Assembly (NCBI GenBank): GCA_017620795.1
Contig: JAGAUM010000156.1
Span: forward strand, 1 to 5,997
DNA: 5,997 nucleotides
Direction of reading: 5' to 3'
Source: Clostridia bacterium
GTDB taxonomy: Bacteria; Bacillota; Clostridia; RGIG8785
Under the pieces are notes generated by a model. That model was not told the DNA's origin. It saw only the letters and a program-made list of their open reading frames with translations, and ran no database searches. The position numbers and the translations under genes were made by a program. Shown piece after piece: positions 1-4,978 of this stretch; position 1 is the first letter of the stretch, and each line of letters opens with the position of its first letter.

Positions 1-147
1 ATTAAAGGCTGCCAAAACGCCCAGCCCCAAGACACCTCGTAAAACTACTTTTAAAAGGAAAGAAAGGGGCTTTCGCAACAAAATCAAAAGCATTAATCCT
101 CCACCAATCCCTAATAAATAGATGACTGCACTTCCCATAGACTCCAT
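1..147 (-). CDS. bofA: BofA-family protein (pro-sigma-K processing inhibitor), N-terminal part
   Basis: This is the first 49 codons of a minus-strand gene that runs off the left edge of the window. Translation starts MESMGSAVIYLLGIGG and is open to the edge. A hydrophobic segment (about residues 7-24) is followed by a short basic RKP turn and a second hydrophobic stretch with a Gly-rich LRGVLGLGV motif and an Asn at the edge. This layout is typical of BofA membrane proteins. The start is supported by AGGAGG at 155-160 (minus strand) with a 7-nt spacer. In B. subtilis, BofA sits in the outer forespore membrane and holds the SpoIVFB protease inactive, delaying pro-sigma-K cleavage. Family members also occur in clostridia, where the role is less clear. 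Its position at the end of the dnaX-ybaB-recR-yaaL neighbourhood supports the call. It is divergent from the DUF2508 gene, so it probably has its own promoter. The C-terminal half is not visible, so the family call rests on the N-terminus and context. Confidence 0.8.
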   Translation of the reverse strand, partial: MESMGSAVIYLLGIGGGLMLLILLRKPLSFLLKVVLRGVLGLGVLAAFN

Positions 148-238
148 CGTCAACCCTCCTTATTCTAAAGTATTCCTGCCAAGGGCGGAATATTCTGCCA
201 GTCCTTTGCCTATACTGTTAGAAGAAGGAGGCAATCGT
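148..238. promoter_or_regulatory. Divergent intergenic control region between bofA and the DUF2508 gene
   Basis: These 91 bp must hold the start signals of two divergent genes. A near-perfect 16-bp palindrome lies at 184-199 (GGCGGAATATTCTGCC, one mismatched pair), centred on GAATATTC. Imperfect direct repeats ATTCCTGCCA (172-181) and ATTCTGCCA (192-200) overlap it. I find no good sigma-A -35/-10 pair on either strand. On the minus strand GAATATT (195-189), a 14-bp spacer and AATACTTT (174-167) resemble a sigma-E promoter (about KMATATT, then CATACAHT), which would fit a bofA gene. On the plus strand GAATATT (188-194) and TATACTGT (211-218) resemble it less well, with a 16-bp spacer. Either promoter would leave a leader of only about 13-14 nt. 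The palindrome could equally be a repressor operator. The region's role is well supported; the promoter assignment is speculative. Confidence 0.45.
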
Positions 239-466
239 ATGAAACAAACCCTTTTAAAATGGTTCTTGGGACAACCCGCTCCAAAAGAAAACACCGAAAG
301 ATCCGCCCTGCTTGCCCATTTGGAAGAAGCCAAGCGCGAGCTTCTTTATGCCGAACAGGATTTTGAAATGTCCACATCCGACACCGTTGATTTATGCACT
401 TATCGCTTAAAAACCGCCCGCGAGCGGTGCAACTACCTGCTCCGTTTAGCCAAAAGTATGCAATAA
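239..466 (+). CDS. yaaL: YaaL-like small protein of the DUF2508 family
   Basis: A 75-residue cytoplasmic protein starting MKQTLLKWFLGQ. The ATG at 239 is chosen because AGGAGG lies at 226-231 with a 7-nt spacer. An in-frame ATG at 122 would overlap the bofA start and has no such site. After a short N-terminal segment the protein is predicted helical and highly charged (LLAHLEEAKRELLYAEQDF, residues 24-42). It ends in a DLCTYRLKTARERCNYLLR stretch (about residues 50-68), which corresponds to the conserved C-terminal block of DUF2508 proteins (YxLKxAxxRYxxLLKxAK-like). No signal peptide or membrane segment is seen. Its function is unknown. In B. subtilis yaaL lies between recR and bofA in the same direction; here it is on the opposite strand, with a terminator one base after its stop. 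Length and motif agree with the family; the name is by similarity and location. Confidence 0.8.
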   Translation: MKQTLLKWFLGQPAPKENTERSALLAHLEEAKRELLYAEQDFEMSTSDTVDLCTYRLKTARERCNYLLRLAKSMQ

Positions 467-493
467 AAAAGCCTCTCGTATGAGAGGCTTTTT
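467..493. terminator. Bidirectional rho-independent terminator
   Basis: A perfect 7-bp GC-rich stem (471-477 GCCTCTC with 482-488 GAGAGGC) closes a GTAT loop. It is flanked by AAAA on the left and TTTTT on the right, so it works as an intrinsic terminator read from either side. It begins directly after the stop of the plus-strand DUF2508 gene and lies 3 bp beyond the stop of the minus-strand esterase gene. It therefore serves both convergent genes and limits antisense read-through. Confidence 0.93.
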
Positions 494-495
494 AC

Positions 496-3400
496 TTACA
501 GTAATTTTTGTAACCGAGAGAAGATGACTGCTGCTTCTGCGCGGGTGGCGTTGCCACGAGCATTGAAGGTGCCGTCCGGGTTACCTGTTACCACGCCCAG
601 CGCTACTGCCTTACCAACCGAGGCGCTTGCCCAAGCCGAGAAGGTTGCCGCATCGCTGAATCGGGAAACGTCTCCGTCTGCCGTTGCGCCCTTAACCGAC
701 TCATACAGCTTAACAATGACCGAGGTCATTTCCTCACGGGTGATGTTCTGGTCGGGGTAGAAGTTTCCATCCAAGGTCATGTTGGGGTCAATCAAGCCCT
801 TCTCCTTGGCGGTTGCCACCGTTGCGGCAAACCAGGTATCCGCCCCCACATCGGGGTAAGAAGCCGAACCGCTGGCGGTGATGCCTGCGACCTTCAGTGC
901 CAGGGTCAGGAACTCTGCACGGGTAATCTGACCGTCGGGATCGAAGATTCCTTCACTCTTACCCTTGATGATGCCCTGTTCTGCCAAGGGCAGGATGTAA
1001 GGCTTGCCCCAGTGATTTTCCACGTCCGCAAAAGAAACGGTGGGTTTTACAACGGGAGCCGATTCGCCCGGCAATGCAATAGCAGGAGCAGTGTAGGGGG
1101 CTTCTCCCTGATTGGTCATACCCACCTGCGCCTTAAAGGGGAATGCAGGGAAGTCTTCACCATTATAAAGGTTCAGCGCAGGTTCAGGGAAGTCAATCCA
1201 TGCGTAGCGTACCCAAGTAGCGTCGCCCACGTTCTTAACACGGATGGTGTTGCCTTCAACTACCGCTGTCGCTTCGGTGAAGTTGCTGCCGTCGGTGCTG
1301 ATTTCCACATGGGTTACCTGGTTGCCTTCTTTTAGCTTCAAGCCGTTGGCATGAGTAAAGGAGACAACGATGTCACTGCCCTCTTTGGTGACCGACTTCC
1401 ATAAAGGACCGCAGTACTCGCCACCAAAGCCGTAGGTCTTGGCATAAGCAAGAGCTGCTAAGCGCTCGCCCACAGGCTTCTTGTACTTGGGATGAACATT
1501 ATTCCGCTCGCCCACATCAATAGCGGTTGCCATGCCCGAGTTTTCCACGGTCATCATGGTCACCATCTGTTGCTCACGGACTTCAGGATGATAGGTACTG
1601 GACACACCCTCTAACTGGACGGTAAAGAAGGGCATGTTCGGGTTTCTAAACAGTTCACGCCAGTGGGCAATCATGTCTGCCATCAAGTCACTATAGATGG
1701 TAACATCCCGACGGCCGTTGGTATTGCCCTGATACCACAGCGCGCCTGTCACATGCAATTTCGACAGGGGGTAGAGCATTGCATTGTAAGGACCGACAGG
1801 GCGACGGTCATAGTAATCCAGCGTATATTCGGTGAAAGGAATGTTAAACTCGTTCCACTTTTTATAAGCAGGGTTGTTATTGAGAATCGATTCGGGCATC
1901 CAGGACTCTGCCGAGGTAGAACCGTTGGAAGCGTGCATCAGACCGATGGGCACTTTCTTGTCCAGCTTTTCATAAAGTGCCTTGGCAAAGTAGTAGCCTG
2001 CAGCAGAGTAATAACGAACCTCGGAACCCACTGCAACCGACCACTTGCCGTCGACCGATTCCTCTGCAGGGAACCGTGCCGCATAATGGGCCTGGTCATA
2101 GTAACGGATACCATCATCCTTGGCATTGTCGATTGCTTCACGGGCTGTATCCGACTCGGCAACCGAAACGCACATATTGGACTGGCCACCCAGTAACCAA
2201 ACATCACCAAATAAGATGTTGGTGGACTCGGCCCTGTTTTGTGCAGCATCCACATCGGTGGCGCGCAGAGTATACTGGTCATGGCTACCGGCAACAGGCG
2301 GTAAGGTAACCTCCCACTTGCCGTCCTTGACTGTTGCGACTGCGGAAGAAACCTCGGTCTCGCCCTTTAAGAGTTGAACCTTGACCTGCTTCTTGCCACC
2401 AAAGCCCCAAACGGTCAGGTCTTTGTCTCTTTGGAAGAGGGCGTTGTTGCCATAGAGGGAAGCAAAGCGGATGGTTTCTTTTATGGTGGTGCGGGCGGTG
2501 GTCATGTCTGCACCGTCATCTTTCATCGTGACATCCAGCTCTGCGGCCGTAATCTTGGTGTTTGCTTCTTCGCCGTTGATATAAATAATAATCTGATAAA
2601 CGTCTTTCACTTTTGCCGAAGCGTTCTGCACCTGCAAAACAGGGTACATGGTTACGGCACGGCCACGAAGGACATCTTCATAGAAGGAAGCAAAGTGAAC
2701 TTCCTTGGTCTTGTTTGCCGTGGTGGTATAGAACAGCTCTACGTTATACTGCGAGCCTGTTCCCTGATGGGCATACAGCGCCAACTGCAAAGCATCCAGT
2801 GCGCGTCCGCCCTTATACTTTTCATTGAAGGTTGCAACGATCTTGCCGTTGACTTTGTCAAAGACCACGTCCTGACCTACATCCTGGTAATTGGTGGCGT
2901 CTGCCAAAGCAGTACCGCTTCCTGAAGTTGCACCGCTGACCGTGATTTCTGCCTGACCCAGCGTCTGTGCCAGCTGCAGCGTGTCCACTTCGGAAGTGGT
3001 GGTTTCTGCTGCGACCTCTACAACTGCATGCTTCGTGTCTGTCGTCAATCCCAAGGGGTTGGGGTTCAGACGGGGGCGGACATAACGGACTGACGGTTTC
3101 CAGGTCTGGGTGCCTGCAGCGTCGCCGCCGTTTAAGACGAAGTCAATCTTGTCGCCTTTTTTCAGGGTCAGGCTGACTTCTTCATAAGAGGTCTTGGCTT
3201 CGGGCTGACCCGAGGTGGGGTAAACCATCTTGCCGTTCTGTAAAATACTCATCTTGGCGCCGCTGGTGGGAGTACCCATCTTGGTTGCAGGCAGAATCGC
3301 CTCACCCTCGCGGGGAGCGATGAAGCGCAGAACGGTCTTGCCACCTGCCTTAACGCCAATGCCGTTATTATCTAAAGAATAGTATGCTTTCCCTTCGCCA

Positions 3401-3873
3401 AAGCGGTAGCAAAACGAAGTCTTGGTCTTGGCATACATTGCAATATTTAAGGCTTTGTTGCCGTCCAATACGCTCCAGGCACCGCCTTTTAAGTCCATCG
3501 ACATACGGTCGAAGGTATACAGTGCCCGTTCAGGACTGTAGTTGGTTGCGGTGATATAGACCTTGGTGGTTGCACCGTTGCTTGCAGTAACCGTAACTGC
3601 TTTCGGGCTGTAGCCGTTACCGCCGAAGGTTTCTTTGGCCACCTCAAACTTGCCCGACTTTTCGTCTACCACCTTTAATGCCGCCGTGTCTCCGGAAGCA
3701 TAAGTCGCTCCCGAGCCTGCCGACAGCGTAATGATGTTGTTTTCTTTCATAGAGGCGTCACTGTAATAGTTTACAATGTACACTTCCTGAGGGAAAGCGG
3801 CTGCAAATACGTTTAACGGCAGAACCGTCAAAAGCATGGCAACACACAATGCCCACACCAGCACTTTTCTCAT
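496..3873 (-). CDS. Secreted, S-layer-anchored sialate O-acetylesterase-like (SASA/SGNH) hydrolase
   Basis: A 1125-residue exported protein. The start at 3873 (MRKVLVWALC) is chosen over upstream in-frame ATGs at 3900 and 3879 because AGGAGG at 3882-3887 is 8 nt away and the signal peptide then begins cleanly. Residues 1-25 form a Sec signal peptide (cleavage near VFA-A). About 120-265 is a predicted beta-sandwich resembling carbohydrate-binding modules. About 276-455 is a beta-rich region I do not recognise. About 470-550 is the Ig-like domain that precedes sialate O-acetylesterase cores (NALFQRDKDLTVWG, DGKWEVTLP). The hydrolase core (about 555-815) has GGQSNM with nucleophile Ser565, HASNGSTSAESW (647-658), GALWYQGNTN (710-719) and DVGERNNVHP with His794. 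A beta domain follows (about 820-915). Three SLH repeats end the protein (about 947-998, 1006-1062, 1070-1125; ITRAE, ITREE, ATRAE) and normally bind pyruvylated secondary wall polymer. It probably removes O-acetyl groups from a host, dietary or cell-wall glycan; sialic acid is not proven. It is a single-gene unit. Confidence 0.9.
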   Translation of the reverse strand: MRKVLVWALCVAMLLTVLPLNVFAAAFPQEVYIVNYYSDASMKENNIITLSAGSGATYASGDTAALKVVDEKSGKFEVAKETFGGNGYSPKAVTVTASNGATTKVYITATNYSPERALYTFDRMSMDLKGGAWSVLDGNKALNIAMYAKTKTSFCYRFGEGKAYYSLDNNGIGVKAGGKTVLRFIAPREGEAILPATKMGTPTSGAKMSILQNGKMVYPTSGQPEAKTSYEEVSLTLKKGDKIDFVLNGGDAAGTQTWKPSVRYVRPRLNPNPLGLTTDTKHAVVEVAAETTTSEVDTLQLAQTLGQAEITVSGATSGSGTALADATNYQDVGQDVVFDKVNGKIVATFNEKYKGGRALDALQLALYAHQGTGSQYNVELFYTTTANKTKEVHFASFYEDVLRGRAVTMYPVLQVQNASAKVKDVYQIIIYINGEEANTKITAAELDVTMKDDGADMTTARTTIKETIRFASLYGNNALFQRDKDLTVWGFGGKKQVKVQLLKGETEVSSAVATVKDGKWEVTLPPVAGSHDQYTLRATDVDAAQNRAESTNILFGDVWLLGGQSNMCVSVAESDTAREAIDNAKDDGIRYYDQAHYAARFPAEESVDGKWSVAVGSEVRYYSAAGYYFAKALYEKLDKKVPIGLMHASNGSTSAESWMPESILNNNPAYKKWNEFNIPFTEYTLDYYDRRPVGPYNAMLYPLSKLHVTGALWYQGNTNGRRDVTIYSDLMADMIAHWRELFRNPNMPFFTVQLEGVSSTYHPEVREQQMVTMMTVENSGMATAIDVGERNNVHPKYKKPVGERLAALAYAKTYGFGGEYCGPLWKSVTKEGSDIVVSFTHANGLKLKEGNQVTHVEISTDGSNFTEATAVVEGNTIRVKNVGDATWVRYAWIDFPEPALNLYNGEDFPAFPFKAQVGMTNQGEAPYTAPAIALPGESAPVVKPTVSFADVENHWGKPYILPLAEQGIIKGKSEGIFDPDGQITRAEFLTLALKVAGITASGSASYPDVGADTWFAATVATAKEKGLIDPNMTLDGNFYPDQNITREEMTSVIVKLYESVKGATADGDVSRFSDAATFSAWASASVGKAVALGVVTGNPDGTFNARGNATRAEAAVIFSRLQKLL

Positions 3874-3881
3874 AATCATTT

Positions 3882-3887
3882 CCTCCT
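3882..3887 (-). promoter_or_regulatory. Ribosome binding site that decides the esterase start
   Basis: The minus strand reads AGGAGG, then 8 nt (AAATGATT), then ATG at 3873. The ATG at 3879 is only 2 nt from this site and the ATG at 3900 lies upstream of it, so 3873 is the supported start. Confidence 0.85.
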
Positions 3888-3905
3888 TTTGTCTCTCCAA
3901 AGATA

Positions 3906-3941
3906 CGCTTTTATTGTAATATATTCACCCTTAAAAGTCAA
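3906..3941 (-). promoter_or_regulatory. Sigma-A-type promoter of the SLH-esterase gene
   Basis: On the minus strand, -35 TTGACT (3941-3936) and -10 TACAAT (3918-3913) are separated by exactly 17 bp. Each hexamer differs from the consensus at one position. Transcription would start near 3906, giving a leader of about 33 nt that includes the AGGAGG. The sequence upstream of the -35 is A/T-rich. The promoter lies downstream of the recR terminator, so the esterase gene is expected to be transcribed apart from the replication/repair operon. I see no riboswitch or clear operator in the leader. Confidence 0.8.
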
Positions 3942-3990
3942 TCATTTTAAACCGCACTATTTTCATCATTATTCACGTATTTGACCCAAC

Positions 3991-4020
3991 CAAAAGAAAA
4001 AGACCGCAATGCTGCGGTCT
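3991..4020 (-). terminator. Rho-independent terminator of the dnaX-ybaB-recR operon
   Basis: On the minus strand a perfect 8-bp stem (AGACCGCA at 4001-4008 with TGCGGTCT at 4013-4020; loop of 4) is followed by TTTTTCTTTT-type sequence down to 3991. The stem shares its first base with the last base of the recR stop codon and can extend by one A-T pair. Termination therefore occurs immediately after recR. Confidence 0.92.
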
Positions 4021-4619
4021 TACATCTCTCGTCTTCCTTCCAGCGCCATAGCCAAAGTCATCTCGTCTGCGTATTCTAAATCGCCGCCGACGGGGATGCC
4101 GTGTGCAATCTTGGTCACCTTGATATTAAAGGGCTGAACCAGCTTGCACAGGTACATGGCAGTGGCTTCCCCCTCCACGTTGGAGTTGGTCGCCATAATC
4201 AGTTCTTCTACAGGTTCTTTGCTTAACCGATAGAGAAGCTCTTTGATTTTCAGGTCGTCGGGGCCGATGCCGTCCAAAGGTGACAGGGCACCGTGTAAGA
4301 CATGGTACATCCCCCGATACTCATGGGTCCGCTCCATCGCCAAAAGGTCCCGTACACTCTCCACCACGCAAATGACCGTGCGGTCCCGTTTGGTGGAGGA
4401 ACAAATCTCACAGACCTCGGCATCGGTCAGGTTCTGACAGACCGAGCAGTAGTGGATTTTCTCCTTGGCTTCCACCAAGGCTTCGGCAAAGTTCTGGGCC
4501 TCTTCTTTGGAAGCGTTCAACACATGAAACGCCAACCGTTGCGCCGTCTTATGTCCGATGCCGGGAAGCTTTTCAAAAGCATCAATCAACCGCGCCAAAG
4601 GCGGTGCGAAGTACCCCAT
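4020..4619 (-). CDS. recR: Recombination mediator protein RecR
   Basis: A full-length 199-residue RecR, the usual length. With RecF and RecO it helps load RecA onto SSB-coated gaps and binds DNA as a ring-shaped clamp. The N-terminal helix-hairpin-helix has the [13 protein letters not shown] signature (residues 18-30). A four-cysteine zinc finger follows (Cys58, 61, 70 and 73). The Toprim domain spans about residues 80-175, with VICVVES (Glu87) near its start and the [16 protein letters not shown] and [10 protein letters not shown] blocks. The conserved C-terminus is [13 protein letters not shown] (residues 174-186) and ALEGRREM. The ATG at 4619 lies 5 bp after the ybaB stop, and I see no strong Shine-Dalgarno sequence before it, so translation is probably coupled to ybaB. 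It is the last gene of the dnaX-ybaB-recR operon, a widespread bacterial arrangement. Confidence 0.98.
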   Translation of the reverse strand: MGYFAPPLARLIDAFEKLPGIGHKTAQRLAFHVLNASKEEAQNFAEALVEAKEKIHYCSVCQNLTDAEVCEICSSTKRDRTVICVVESVRDLLAMERTHEYRGMYHVLHGALSPLDGIGPDDLKIKELLYRLSKEPVEELIMATNSNVEGEATAMYLCKLVQPFNIKVTKIAHGIPVGGDLEYADEMTLAMALEGRREM

Positions 4620-4624
4620 AATGA

Positions 4625-4975
4625 TTAGAACAAACCGGGGATATTCAGTCCGCCGGTAATCTTACCCAAATCCTGCGCCGCCAACTCCTCTGCCTTGCGC
4701 ATGGCTTCGTTCACGGCGGAAAGAATCAAATCCTGTAGCATCTCTACATCATCGGGGTCAACCACATCGGGGCTGATATTGACCGACAGTAACTGCTTGT
4801 GTCCGTTCATGGACACAGTCACTGCGCCGCCACCAACCGAAGCTTCTACCGTCTTATCCGCCAACGCTTCTTGGGTCTTTTGCATTTCTTCCTGCATCTT
4901 CTGGGCTTGCTTCATCATGTTGTTGAGGTTGCCCATTCCGCCCATGTTGCCCATGGGAAATCTTCCTTTTGCCAT
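4625..4975 (-). CDS. ybaB: YbaB/EbfC family nucleoid-associated DNA-binding protein
   Basis: A 116-residue protein of the YbaB/EbfC family (YaaK in B. subtilis). Family members form dimers that bind DNA and are regarded as nucleoid-associated proteins. Visible hallmarks are the Met/Gly/Asn-rich N-terminus ([20 protein letters not shown]), the long helix with [11 protein letters not shown], the central beta-sheet signature [17 protein letters not shown], the [14 protein letters not shown] motif and the C-terminal [13 protein letters not shown]. All are in the usual places and the length is normal. The start at 4975 lies 3 bp after the dnaX stop, with GAGG 8 nt upstream inside the dnaX 3' end, so it is translated from the same message. 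Location between dnaX and recR is the standard one and suggests a link with replication or recombination; the exact role is not settled. Confidence 0.97.
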   Translation of the reverse strand: MAKGRFPMGNMGGMGNLNNMMKQAQKMQEEMQKTQEALADKTVEASVGGGAVTVSMNGHKQLLSVNISPDVVDPDDVEMLQDLILSAVNEAMRKAEELAAQDLGKITGGLNIPGLF

Positions 4976-4978
4976 TGT

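Noticed and set aside
122..238. Longer start for the DUF2508 gene at 122
   Set aside because: The extra 39 residues overlap the bofA start on the other strand, have no ribosome binding site and are not family-like. The ATG at 239 has AGGAGG at the right distance.
1663..2196. A 177-codon open frame on the plus strand opposite the esterase gene
   Set aside because: It lies wholly antisense to the well-supported esterase core, has no family-like motifs and no Shine-Dalgarno that I can see; it is a shadow of the coding strand.
2374..2925. A 183-codon plus-strand open frame opposite the esterase N-terminal region
   Set aside because: Antisense to a real gene, and its translation shows no recognisable domain.
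496..3873. Insertion sequence or phage cargo carrying the esterase gene
   Set aside because: No transposase or integrase gene, terminal inverted repeats, target duplication or tRNA gene is visible at either border.
3874..3900. Esterase start at 3900 or 3879
   Set aside because: The ATG at 3900 lies upstream of the AGGAGG and would put charged residues before the signal peptide; the one at 3879 is only 2 nt from the AGGAGG. The ATG at 3873 fits best.
3874..3990. Riboswitch or T-box in the leader of the esterase gene
   Set aside because: The leader from the predicted start is only about 33 nt and shows no stem-loop or known riboswitch-like element.
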